From positions 21,537,016-21,601,015 of the forward strand of contig NC_092096.1 in the NCBI RefSeq assembly GCF_045679555.1: 64,000 nt of DNA, in the 5' to 3' direction. Positions within the stretch are counted from its first letter, which is position 1, and every line of letters starts with the position of its first letter. Shown piece after piece: positions 1-10,371 of the stretch. The stretch is from Salvelinus alpinus (taxonomy: Eukaryota > Chordata > Actinopteri > Salmoniformes > Salmonidae). The notes under the pieces were generated by a model. The model ran no database searches and was not told the DNA's origin. It was given only the letters and a program-made list of their open reading frames with translations. The translations under genes and the position numbers were made by a program.

Positions 1-24
1 AATACTAAATACTCTGAGACCAGG
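1..24. mobile_element. Right end of a fold-back MITE, cut by the window edge
   Basis: The window opens inside an element whose right terminus TGAGACCAGG is seen whole at 20143-20670 and 52677-53034. In all three places it sits just downstream of a fish-egg lectin gene, so it belongs to the duplicated unit. Confidence 0.7.
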
Positions 25-181
25 TTGCCAGGCTCCGCTGATAGTCAGGTGTATTGGTGGTAAGGATTCACTCCATGGTGCTGAAAGGAAAGCTCTGCAT
101 TCTGGATAGCTTTATGTAGGCCCTAACAGTTTGTGGGCACTGTCTGTCACCCTTATACTGCAATTAATGGATTGTTTAATG

Positions 182-595
182 CAGTGGTGTAAAGTACTTA
201 AGTAAAAATACTTTAAAGTACAACTTAAGTCATTTTTTTGGTATCTGTACTTTACTATTTATATTTTTGCCAACTTGTACTTTTACTTCACTACATTCCT
301 AAAAAAAACAAGAGTGTTAGAGTATGCCCCTAGCGATCTGTCAATTTTTTTTATTGTGTCGTCTGGTTTACTTAAAATAAGGAATTTTTAGATTTACTTT
401 TACTTTTGATACTTATGTACATTTTTAGCAATTCCATTTACTTTTAATACTTAAGTATATTTCAAACAAAATACTTTTAGACTTTTAATCAAGTAGTATT
501 TTACTTGGTGACTTTCACCTTTACTTGAGTCATTTTCTAATAAGGTATCTTTACTTTTACTCAAGTATGACAATTGATTACTTTTTCCACCACTG
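182..595. mobile_element. hAT-type MITE with 8-bp target duplication
   Basis: The ends are CAGTGGTGTAAAGTA and, inverted, CAGTGGTGGAAAAAGTA. The element is flanked on both sides by GTTTAATG (174-181 and 596-603), an 8-bp target duplication as hAT elements make. It has no coding capacity. Longer copies lie at 20828-21364 and 53189-53776 at the same place relative to genes B and E, with the same GTTTAATG flanks, so insertion came before unit duplication. This copy is internally shorter. Confidence 0.88.
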
Positions 596-768
596 GTTTA
601 ATGTTGTGTTGTGTAGTGGCTTTGCTGGAATGCATCTAAAACAATTGGTTGAGTGTGCCCCACTAAGATGTACATGCTAAAACCGCCACTGGCAGAGCAA
701 ACTAACATCCCCCTGGTCAATATGAAAACAAAGAAACACCGAAATTACAATAGCTTCAAACTGAATGC

Positions 769-774
769 TTTATT
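769..774 (-). terminator. Poly(A) signal of lectin gene A
   Basis: AATAAA on the minus strand, about 310 bases past the stop codon. The same signal lies at the matching place after genes B, C and E. Confidence 0.7.
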
Positions 775-1081
775 TTAGCGGGAAATGATTATATAATGAG
801 ATAATAAGCATTGAAAAGGATTCCATCCATCTCTATGAATAACCTCTGAAGCACAGCAAAACCCATGTGGCTGGTGAGCAAGATCATTAAGATCAGTGAT
901 TACTATTGACAGAGATAAAGTACTGAACAGTATAGTTAGAGTAGTAGGTTTTAGAATGAAGGATTCTTATGAACTAATGTTGGGCATTCTCAAGCAGAAG
1001 ACTGTTCCAGAAAGAGACATCAATGAGTTAGCAAGTGAACTTTAGACAGATCCCGAACAGCCTTCAGATGCAGAGGAGAGG

Positions 1082-2829
1082 CTAAGGTGTGCACACCATG
1101 GTGACGCCAGACTTGGAGACGACCCAAAGACGGCCCAGGTCGTAGGTCACGTGGCCCATGCGCATGGACATTGGGATATTGCTCCATCCGGTGCCCTCTG
1201 GTTTACTGGCTGTGATGCCGTCTCTGTGTTGAAGAAAGGGTTGGGGTTCATGTTTTAAAGCTTATCCATCTTTTTAAGTACATCCATTTTTGGACTTTAA
1301 TAATTGATTATAGCCATTGATTTTTGAAGAATATAACTTCTGCCTCTTGAGCTTTTTTCAACCACATCAGAAGCTAAAATGTAAGTTTTTACTCAATTGT
1401 TTTTTTTTTTTTACAAATAATTGATGTGTCTTTGCATCCGTAGCTCCATGTATGGATTTGAGAGTGGTTACATGTCTCTAACTACATTCCTCAGCTGTTT
1501 ACCACAACAAGTGGTGGGGTGTCTGGGAAGTTGTTGTTTTTATCACAAACTGTAGCTTTACAGGACATCCCACTTTTACATATTTTACCTTACAATGTCT
1601 ACACATTTCTTTATAAGTCCTATAAGTTTAGATCTGATTATATTTGACTGATTTTATTTATGTATCTACAGTATTTTAGTTGTTGTGTAAAGAGCTTCAC
1701 AAAGCATGTACAGTAAGGATAATAATTATAGTTAAAGGTATACCATTATTATACACATAGTTCAGCAGCAACCTTACCTGGTAAAAACATCACCCGCAGA
1801 GTTGACCCCAAAGACACTACCATCAGTTGCCACCTCAATCATGGAAAGCTTGCCTTCAATGTGACTCCACCCGTTGTTTTGGCAGTCTTGATTCAGCTGG
1901 AAAAACAGATTCAATCAGGGTTTTAGGACCATTTCAACAGTTATAATATGAAACAGTTTTAGAATAACTGACACTCTCCATCCTCTACTACTCTAATCCA
2001 GCTCTCACACTCTTTCCCAGATCTTACACTCATTAAGAAGATATCATCATTCTTGTTGACTGCCCAGCACCCAAAGGGTCCACAACTGTAGTACTTCACA
2101 GCTCCTGGCAATCCTGTCCATGGAAGGGGTGAGCCTGGACCCTTGTAGCCAACTGTGGCACTACGTGTCAGACAGAATGGAGTATCGTCCATGTTAGCCC
2201 CCACAATAAACTGTTCACCTCCAGCATCCAACTGCTTCAGAAGGCCTGAAGACCACAAAGACAGACAGACGGACAGACAAGCAAACAAGGAGCACATATC
2301 TGTGAGAACTGCCAAATGACTTACAATTGTAAATCATTCATAATTTTTTCAACAACCTGATGATATCAGGAAAGCTAAGAAACAGGTGTCCTCTGGATAA
2401 ATATTGAGTAATGCTCTCCACTTACCTGCAGCTTGCACCCAGTTACCGGCCACATACTTGTAGATTGAGTCTGCCTTGTTGACACCCCAGATCCCTGCTG
2501 GTCCTACAGTGATATGCTTCAGGGAACCAGGCAGGGGGATCCATTTATCACCTACCAGGTAGTAGGGGATTTGACTTGTGTCCGTAGCAACCACTTGCCC
2601 CAGTCCTGCATCGATCTGCATCAGATTCTTGATGTTTACTACCTCCTGACAGTCCCAGGCTATGGAGACAAACACATATGAGTAGAGTACACCAAGAAAA
2701 AGGAGGATGACATTATGTAGCAAACTTCATCAACTCCAAGTTCATCAAGCATGTTTCAGATGATGGTAACTTACCATGACTGACGGCCAGGAGACAGAGG
2801 ACCAATAGGACGGCTGCAGTGACTCTCAT
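1082..2829 (-). CDS. FEL: Fish-egg lectin (leukolectin) gene A, five exons, intact
   Basis: Secreted lectin of the tectonin beta-propeller family, which binds sugars and bacterial surfaces in fish eggs and immune tissue (family knowledge). Coding exons on the minus strand: 2775-2829, 2426-2659, 2028-2245, 1778-1896 and 1082-1223; all introns are GT-AG and total 768 coding bases, 255 aa. Exon 1 gives the signal peptide [19 protein letters not shown]; the mature protein begins WDCQ. Tectonin motifs recur as [18 protein letters not shown] and DGSVFGVN, ending DLGRLWVVSKSG. There are six mature cysteines. Exon phases are 1, 1, 0 and 2. For exon 3 I chose the donor GTAAGA after LMS; reading on gives a conserved alternative tail (see findings). 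Length and signal match the salmon leukolectin I recall. The start is the ATG 74 bases below a TATA box. Confidence 0.93.
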
Positions 2830-2902
2830 GATGTCTCTGTAGATCTACAGTATAAGTTTGGTTGTACACCAGACTTCAATTGTCCCGGTGGAAGACTTTG
2901 CG

Positions 2903-2910
2903 CTTTTATA
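2903..2910 (-). promoter_or_regulatory. TATA box of lectin gene A
   Basis: TATAAAAG on the minus strand, 74 bases upstream of the ATG, in the conserved setting GCAGGGCTATAAAAGCGC. The matching position is TATATATG in B, TATATAAG in C and E, TATAAAG at the plus-strand orphan exon and TATTAAAG in psi-D. Confidence 0.75.
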
Positions 2911-3100
2911 GCCCTGCACATACCTTTCACCAATGATGGCTTCCTGTTCCACCTGTTTAACGAAGACTTGATGGTGTCCGGTGTCCGGGAGAGAGGAGAG
3001 CTGTGTTAAAGTCACCTGATGACAAAGATCATTCCTTTGTTATTCTCATGTTTTCTGTGTTTACATTGAAATATGCATTTGCCATGTTTACATTTTGAAA

Positions 3101-3220
3101 TACAGTGCCTATAGAAAGTCCACACCCACCTTGGATTTCTTCAAAGGTTAGTCTCATAAGAGCTTTGCACACCTATATTGTGTAATATTTGCCCATTTCT
3201 CTTTTAAAATCTTCTTCAAG
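3101..3220 (-). mobile_element. Tc1/mariner terminal fragment
   Basis: It begins TACAGTGCCTATAGAAAGTC and matches, inverted, the end of the larger Tc1 copy at 30960-31831. The next Tc1 element starts at its cut end. Confidence 0.7.
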
Positions 3221-3838
3221 CTACACTATATATACAAAGTATGTGGACACAACTACACATTTAGGGATTCAGCTATTTCAGCAACACCCGTTGCTGACAG
3301 GTGTCTAAAATCGAGCAAACAGCCATGCAATCTACATAAACAAACATTGGTATTAGAATGGCCTTACTGAAGAGCTCAATGACTTTCAACTTGGCACAGT
3401 CATACGATGCCACCTTTCCAACAAGTCAGTTGTCAAATTTCTGCCCTGCTAGAGCTGCCCCGGTCAACTATAAGTGCTGTTATTGTGAAGTGGAAACATC
3501 TAGGAGCATCAACGGCTCAGCCGCGATGTGGTAGGCCAAACAAGCTCACAGAACTGGACTGCCAACTGCTGAAGTGTGTAGCGTGTAAAAATAGTCTGTC
3601 CTCGGTTGCAACACTCACTACCGAGTTCCAAACTACCTATGAAAGCAATGTCATCACAAGAACTGTTCGTTGGGATCTTCATGAAATGGGTTCCATAGCC
3701 GACCAGCCGTACACAAGCCTAAGATCACTATGCGTAATGCCAAGCGTCGGCTGGAGTGGTGTAAATCTCGCCAACATTGGACTCTGGAGCAGAGGAAACG
3801 TGTTCTCTTGAGTGATAAATCCCGCTTTACCATCTCAA
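3221..3838 (+). mobile_element. Tc1/mariner element, 5' half, truncated
   Basis: The left terminal repeat is CTACACTATATATACA. It is followed by a decayed transposase reading frame (3407-3811) with the N-terminal helix-turn-helix part (LLELPRSTISAVIVKWK) and the start of the DNA-binding/linker region. The catalytic half is missing. The other half of this family is seen in reverse at 60177-61254. Confidence 0.88.
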
Positions 3839-3897
3839 ATAAAATCAAATAAAATAGTGTTTGTCACATGCGCCGAATACAACAGGTGTGAAATGCT
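3839..3897 (-). mobile_element. Short retroposon tail fragment
   Basis: About 60 bases (AAATCAAATAAAATAG, then GTCACATGCGCCGAATAC) matching the inverted 3' tail of a very common salmonid retroposon; it abuts the cut Tc1. Confidence 0.5.
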
Positions 3898-4168
3898 GTT
3901 AGGAGTGTGTATAGAAGGCGAAGTCAGGTGCAGGAGAGCAGAGTGTAGTGAACAGGCACACTTTTTATTCTGGTCAAAATGACAGCACAAAGTAACATAA
4001 AATGTGCCCAAACACGGAACATAGACAAAAAGTAATGCGCGTAACAATATCCACAATATCAAAATACACGTAACACAAACAATCCTACACAAAGACATGA
4101 TGGGGAACAGAGGAATAAATACATATGAATTGATTGGGGAATGAAAACCAGGTGTGCAGGGAACAAGA
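3898..4168. mobile_element. Solo-LTR-like fragment (fossil)
   Basis: Contains the GGCGAAGTCAGGTGCAGGAG stretch and GCACACTTTTTATT, like the solo LTR at 53814-54192 (GGAGTCAGGTGCAGGAGGC). It ends against the lectin exon-4 fragment. An old, incomplete fossil. Confidence 0.5.
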
Positions 4169-4302
4169 CTGTGGAGTCCCATTGACGGCAAGCTTTTTAT
4201 GATTGAGGTGGAAACTGATGGTAGTGGGGTCAACTTTTTGGGTGATGTTTATACTAGGTAAGGTTGTTAGGTTCTGAACAAACAGAGTAAAAACTCACAA
4301 AG

Positions 4303-4726
4303 CTCAAACTAAGTTCATTCACCCACTGGGTTAAACAACTGCAAAATACAAAAACATGATTGCACAAACACATATATTTTTGTCCTCCCACTAGCCGGAA
4401 TCAACTCCTTGCACATCTAGACAGCCAATACATCTCTGTTGCTAGTCAAGAACTTGTTTGGTTCCTCTCACTGGTTTAGTCATGGCCCCGCCTGACGCTA
4501 AAACCTTTTGTCTGTTCCTTCTCACTCCATCTGACCTGTGACCTGGGCCGAATTCCTCTCTCCTCCTTAATCCACGCCTGTCCTCCCTTATCTGTGACTG
4601 AAACCAGACATTTGCCCTGTGCTTCCCCCATTAGGATCCATGAGATTCAACAATAACATGTTTGACAGAATGTAAACTTTCTTCATTCCCATGTCTCAGT
4701 CAACAACTTTCCATACACCTACAGTA
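4303..4726 (+). repeat. Unclassified repeat, upstream part of inverted LINE block
   Basis: Runs from CTCAAACTAAGTTC to the Tc1 fragment and recurs in reverse at about 43683-44095. No coding signal or terminal repeats seen. Confidence 0.55.
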
Positions 4727-4899
4727 CCAGTCAAAAGTTAGGACAACTACTCATTCAAGGGTTTTACTATTTTCTACATTGTAGAATAATAGTAAAGACA
4801 TCAACTGATAAATAACACATATGGAATCGTGTAGTTACCAAAAAAGTGTTACACAAATCTAAATATGTTTTAGATTTTAGATTCTTCAAAGTAGTATCA
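4727..4899. mobile_element. Tc1/mariner terminal fragment
   Basis: Contains the Tc1-family end ACCAGTCAAAAGTTAGGACA and ACATTGTAGAATAATAGT, TA-rich and non-coding. Also present in the inverted block near 43480-43680, so it was there before the block was copied. Confidence 0.7.
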
Positions 4900-4904
4900 C
4901 ATAG

Positions 4905-6423
4905 TGATCCAAGATGGCGTAGCAGTGCAGACGTGTTTGTCGTTGTCCCGTGTAAATTGTATTTTTTCGTCTTTTGTATATATTTCAATCTCTTTTTCCA
5001 TTTTTAAATTAAATACACCTTCCGGCAACCCGCCTCACCCAATGTAATACAGATCCGCTATTTTTTTTAGACCTTAAAGCTAGAACCTCCATCAGAAGCT
5101 AGCCATCAGATACTAGCCAGCTAATGAGCTACTAGCTATTTAGTCATTGTTAGCCACTGCTAGTGGCCTTTACCTCTAGCTCAGACACCAGCCGCTTTTA
5201 CCCTGGATAATACCCGCCAGTCTGCTCAGTGCGATATCAACCCTGAGAATATTGGACTGCTTTTCTCCACCATTACTGGACCATTACTCCAGATCACCAC
5301 AGCTAGCTAGCTGCTACCGAGTGGCCCAGCCTCGAGGCCCATCTCCCGGCCTGCTCAGTGGACCCTATGATCACTCGGCTACACAGCTGATGCCCCCTGG
5401 ACTCTTCACTAGCACGACTAGAAGCCACTACATTGCCGGATTCCTGCCGTAAGCTCTGGACCTTTGCATCGGATCATCGCAACTAGCTAGCTGCTACCGA
5501 GTGGCTAACGCCCTTGTCCCGAAGCTAGCACCAGTTAGCCCCGAGCCAGGCGCATTTCCCGGCTAGCAAACAAAATTACTCCAGCTACAATTCCTCTTTT
5601 GCCAATTGGCCTGGACCCTTTGTCGACACGGAGCCCTGCCGATCCATCACGTCTGGTCTGCCGACGTAATTCAGTCCTATGTTCCCTCAACCTGCCTTTA
5701 TCGGACATCGGTGAAGACGCTTCTGCTAGCCCCGGCCAGCTAACCTTTATGAGCGCCGTGTCTCCCGCTTGCTAGCGTAGTAACGACTTCCCGTTTTCAT
5801 TTATTGCTGTTCACTGGACCCTATGATATCTGGCTCCATAGCTGATGCCTGCTGGACTGTTCATTAATCACGGTACTCCATTTTGTTTATTTTGTTTATC
5901 TGTCGGCCCCAGACTTTGAACTCAGGTCCTGTGTGTAGTTAACTGACCCTCTCTGCCCATTCATCGCCATTTTACCTGTTGTTGTTGTCTTGGCTGATTA
6001 GCTGTTGCTGTCTTACCCGTTGTTGTCTTAGCTAGCTCTCCCAATCAACACCTGTGATTGCTTTATGCCTCGCTTTGTCTCTTTCTAATGTCAATATGCC
6101 TTGTATACTGTTGTTTAGGGTAGTTATCATTGGGTTTTTTTACTATGGAGCTCTTAGCCCCACACAATATGCCTCAGATAACGCTTTTGCCCGACCTCCC
6201 ACAAATGGGGTGACCTCAACTAGCATAACTAGCACCTCCAGAGATGCAACCTCTCTTATTGTCACTCAATGCCTAGGTTTTACTCCACTCTACCCTTACC
6301 CTACCAAGCTCCTGTCTGTACATTATGCCCTGAATCTTTTCTACCACGCCCAGAAATCTGCTCCTTTTATTCTCTGTCCCCAATGCACTAGACGACCAGA
6401 TTTGATAGCCTTTAGCTGTAAAT
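4905..6423 (+). mobile_element. Non-LTR retrotransposon, 5' region and start of ORF only
   Basis: Starts near ATCCAAGATGGCGTAGCAG and includes the CTAGCTAGCTGCTACCGAG-rich leader I know from an abundant salmonid LINE. A reading frame from 6054 carries YHAQKSAPFILCPQCTRRPD, the N-terminal part of that family's protein, and stops at 6420 where another LINE tail abuts. Keeping the 5' end while losing the 3' end is unusual for a LINE. Confidence 0.7.
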
Positions 6424-7372
6424 CAAATCAAATCAAAATCAAATCAAATGTATTTATATAGCTCTTCTTACATCAGCTGATATCTCAAAGTGCTGTACAG
6501 AAACCCAGCCTAAAACCCCAAACAGCAAGCAATATGCAGGTGTAGAAGCACGGTGGCTAGGAAAAACTCCCTAGAAAGGCCAAAAACTAGGAAGAAACCT
6601 AGAGAGGAACCAGGCTATGAGGGGTGGAGAGTCCTCTTCTGGCTGTGCCGGGTGGAGATTATAACAGAACATGGCCAAGATGTTCATAAATGACCAGCAT
6701 GGTCAAATAATAATAATCACAGTAGTTGTCGAGGGTGCAGCAGGTCAGCACCTCAGGAGTAAATGTCAGTTGGCTTTTCATAGACGATCATTCAGGGTAT
6801 CTCTACCGCTCCTGCTGTCTCTAGAGAGTTGAAAACAGCAGGTCTGGGACTGGTAGCACATCCGGTGAACAGGTCAGGGTTCCATAGCCGCAGGCAGAAC
6901 AGTTGAAACTGGAGCAGCAGCACGGCCAGGTGGACTGGGGACAGAAAGGAGTCATCATGCCAGGTAGTCCTGAGGCATGATCCTAGGGCTCAGGTCCTCC
7001 GAGAGAGAAAGAGAGAATTAGAGAGCATACTTAAATTCACGCAGGACACCGGATAAGACAGGAGAAATTCTCCAGATATAACAGACTAACCCTAGCCCCC
7101 CGACACATAAACTACTGCAGCATAAATAGGGGGGTCAGGAGACACTGTGGCCCCATCCGATGATACCCCCAGATAGGGCCAAACAGGCAGGATATAACCC
7201 CACCCACTTAGCCAAAGCACAGCCCCCACACCACTAGAGGGATATCTTCAACCACCAACTTACCATCCTGAGACAACGCCGAGTATAGCCCACAAAGATT
7301 TCTGCCACGGCACAACCCAAGGGGGGGCACCAACCCAGACAGGAAGACCACGTCAGTGACTCAACCCACTCA
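6424..7372 (-). mobile_element. L2-type LINE, 3' UTR, minus strand
   Basis: The 3' tail is the TTTGATTTGATT repeat, seen inverted as AAATCAAATCAAAATC at 6421. The body has the family marker CACGGTGGCTAGGAAAAACT and runs back through the UTR with no reverse transcriptase left. The plus-strand copy at 40952-42287 retains some coding sequence. Confidence 0.82.
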
Positions 7373-8063
7373 AATGATCAACAGATGGTAATACTATCTG
7401 TAGATCATCTATATGGAACTATCTAAATAAAGAGTGACCACATTCACCTTTATTCCTTGATTAACACCTTTTCATCATATATTATATTAACTTATCTCAT
7501 ATATTGTGTGCGTGCGTACATGTGTACGTGTTTTCCTGCCTTTTCAGGACCCCAATGTCCAAACAATTCACCTGAATGTTCTGACAAGGTAGGAAAACAA
7601 TAACTTTTTACAAACACACAACATGGGGGCGTAGCAGGATGATCGGAATGCCATGAACCCAAAGGTTGTAAGTTCAAATCCCAGTTAAGGACATGTTGAA
7701 TAACAATTACTGAATAAATGAACATGAACAATGTAGTCATGTACATCACATATATAAGTTGAAAACATTGTATGTGAAAAGCACTTTGTGTGTGTTTGTG
7801 TAACCAGCTGCACATACTTTCTTTGTTAGATGCCCAAATAATAGTTGAACGAACATAGACAAGTTGAGCAAACACAATTTTGGGCCAACTAAACATGAAG
7901 TTCTGCTAACACTTTACCTGAAAAGTTGAGTAAACTAAAAAAAGCCTTACTTAATAATAATTAGTTGAAACGGCTTAATTTTTTTACCGTGTATATTTGA
8001 CGGTCTCCCTAACATTTAGGATCTCCTTTAAACACAAACCTCACCCCTTTCTTCAACACACAG
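7373..8063. other. Remaining intron of psi-F with a tRNA-derived SINE-like stretch
   Basis: About 690 bases. At 7624-7700 GGGGGCGTAGCAGGATGATC is followed by GGTTGTAAGTTCAAATCCC (7664-7682), which resembles a tRNA B box, so a SINE head is likely. The last 30 bases match the 3' end of lectin intron 4. Nothing else recognised. Confidence 0.5.
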
Positions 8064-8224
8064 ACGGCATCACAGCCAGTAAACCAGAGGGCACTGGATG
8101 GAGCCATGTCTCGATGTGCATGCACATGAAGCATGTGAGAACAAAATTGCAAGATTATGTTATAATTCCCTTTATTGCATCAAATAGTTGTTTTATGCAA
8201 CAGAATAGAGGATTCTTATAACTA

Positions 8225-8738
8225 TTGTGTGTGTGTTCTACTGAGGATGGGCCTCTGGGAGATAACACTAACAGGAGATTTACGATGTCTTTTGGGTGAT
8301 AACCTAAAGAGACCTCATTCCAGAGCATGAGTTAATGTTTCTGTTCTATACCGTACCAGGGAGAGATGGCTCGGGGCCAGACCCTGGTCTCTACACAAAG
8401 ATAACTGTTTTTACAGCAGATACTGTCTGCTGTGAATTATAAGTATCTTTCATACAAATCTTAACCTTGTGACCCTTTCTATGTAGGTTGAAAGAGGAGT
8501 ATCTTGGCTATAAAAGATTTTTGTACTTTTTTCTCGGGGCTCTCAACGAATCATCTGAGGGTGATTGGTCGACCAGCCATCATTATTGTAGAGCACTTAA
8601 ATCGACTCACTTTATATGTGTGTTTTGTATTGACCTGCTCCCTTATTAATAAGTGAATAAAGATTTAGTTTAAGTATAACTCTGACTTGTGTGATAAGTT
8701 TGTCTCCTCATTTGATAGTAAAGAAATTAGCCACCACA
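8225..8738 (+). mobile_element. Retrovirus-type LTR, solo or fragment (fossil)
   Basis: It shows promoter and poly(A) parts in LTR order: GGCTATAAAAG near 8508, AATAAAG near 8658, and a downstream U5-like tract ending ATTAGCCACCACA. No matching partner or internal genes lie beside it. The left edge and target duplication are unclear. Confidence 0.55.
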
Positions 8739-9560
8739 AGCACATGACCTAAGAATTGGGCCATCTTTGGGTCATCTCCTAGTCCGGTTTCACCATGCAG
8801 TGCACACAATAGTAATAAATAATAATTTATTTAGTTTATATATCGCTTTACATTATAAAATAGAATCTCAGTGGTCGAAAAGCAAACAAACAGGAACAAC
8901 AAATTATAAAACATTATCCTCTCATGTACAGCTGTCTGAGGGGTTGTAATGCTAGTCTTTTTATGCTGATCTAAGATATATCTTGCAAAGTCAGGTTTAT
9001 CTTTTGAGTCTCAAGTTGGCCAGCCATTGGTCACTTGAAATTAGAGAGCTCACATGCTATTACAGTGTCCAGACGTTTTGTTTGTGAGAATCTTTCGTTC
9101 TAAAATGTATTTCTGGAACTATGCCTTTCCTGTTAATGGTGTGCTGGAAATTCTTTATGTTTGTGCTTTTCTAATAACTACTTTCTGTGTTCTATTCATG
9201 TGCTTTTCTAATAACCATTTTCTGTGCTCATGCAAGTGACTGACTGAACGAATTCTCACTATCAGTATCTGCTATTTAGCAGTACGCCCAGACCTTTGTT
9301 TTGAGAAGAAATGTTGCTACACTCGCAATAACATCTGCTAACCATGTGTATGTGACCAACAAAATTTGATTTGAAAGATCTCATTTTCAAGGTCTCAGTT
9401 AAGAGATAAAGAAGCCTCGTGAGGTGTTGGTCTGTCACATGGTATGAACCAGTATTGGTCGGTCACATGAATGAAACAAAATGTTAATGATTGATTAATT
9501 ATGCGAAATCATGCAAATATAACTTGTCTGTGTATAGTCATATATAAGACAACTGCTGAG
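8739..9560. other. No gene recognised
   Basis: About 820 AT-rich bases with a few short open frames that lack coding features. No terminal repeats or tRNA-like folds seen. Confidence 0.5.
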
Positions 9561-9719
9561 ACTGCCCCAGCAGAGCTCCTGATTGACACGTGTACTATGG
9601 TGCATTGAGCTGGGACTGCCCCAGCAGAGCTCCTGATTGACACGTGTACTATGGTGCATTGAGCTGGGACTGCCCCAGCAGAGCTCCTGATTGACATGTG
9701 TACTATGGTGCATTGAGTT
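9561..9719. repeat. 54-bp tandem repeat, three copies
   Basis: Unit begins ACTGCCCCAGCAGAGCTCCT at 9561, 9615 and 9669, nearly identical. As 54 is divisible by three, one minus-strand frame stays open through it (MHHSTRVNQELCWGSPSS per unit), but no start context, splice sites or homology support a gene. Confidence 0.85.
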
Positions 9720-9891
9720 GGTTGGAACCTCTCCAGCACGCTGATCAGAAAGGATGATTCATTTAAGATTGATTTCGAGTGTCCCTGGTGGTAATTTCCA
9801 CGACATGGTGGTGAATTTCCACTACAATAGTAAAGAGATTTTATTGAAAAATGATACATTTTTACTCTCACAAAAGTGACACCAGCATAAT

Positions 9892-10371
9892 TGTCACTCC
9901 CTGTCCATAGAGAGCCCTTGGGGTTCTCTATGGTGCAATAGGTCAGAGTGTGACTAGGGGGTGTTCTAGTCTTGAATTTCTATGTTGGCGTGGTCCTTTT
10001 CCCACCTGGGTTTGTGGGATATTGTTTTGTTGCACGTTAGTTTACTCTTTGTTTGTTGAAGGTTCACTTTAATAAATATGTGGAACTCTACTCAAGCTGC
10101 GCCTTGGTCCGCTCATTATGTATACGACGAACGTAACAGAATATGCCACCACTACAGGACCAAGCAGCATGCCATGGAGGTAAAGAAGAGCTGGACATGG
10201 GAGGAAATAATGGGTGGATGCGAATCACCAAGGAGTATAGGAGGACAGCGACGCCGCCGGGGTCCGCGGCCACAGAAACCCCAAGATTTTTTTTGGGGGG
10301 GGGAGGGCACAAGGGGTGGTCGGTCGAGCCGTGGAGAGAGCCAGAGACCATCTGGGAGTCGGTGGAGCAGT
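9892..10371 (+). mobile_element. LTR retrotransposon 5' LTR plus leader (fossil)
   Basis: LTR 9892-10138 starts TGTCACTCCCTG and ends GAACGTAACA, with AATAAA near 10071 and the CTGCGCCTTGGTCCG block shared with other solo LTRs here. A short purine-rich internal piece follows to about 10371 (includes GGACCAAGCAGCATGCCATG). The rest is absent; broken. Confidence 0.6.

Larger units (their letters stand above)
4171..8137 (+). pseudogene. Fish-egg lectin pseudogene F (exons 4 and 5 only), plus strand
   Basis: Exon 4 remnant at 4171-4257 reads GGCAAGC, then a piece matching [11 protein letters not shown] of gene A with substitutions, and ends in a good donor ACTAG/GTAAGG. Exon 5 remnant at 8064-8137, behind CTTCAACACACAG, encodes [19 protein letters not shown] and is cut after MKHV. 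Exons 1-3 are absent. The intron between has grown to 3.8 kb by LINE, Tc1 and SINE insertions. It is head-to-head with gene A, so it comes from an inverted duplication. The acceptor has lost the usual AG-AGAC context. Not expected to make protein. Confidence 0.85.

Noticed and set aside
1959-2027. Later exon-3 donor in lectin genes (AGA/GTAGTA)
   Set aside because: It also keeps phase, but GTAAGA at 2027 is the stronger donor, gives better tectonin spacing (IFLMSLNQDCQNNGW) and the 255-aa length I recall for leukolectin; noted as a possible alternative only.
9495-9871. Frames with three copies of MHHSTRVNQELCWGSPSS
   Set aside because: The 54-bp tandem repeat is a multiple of three, so any open frame repeats; no other gene evidence.
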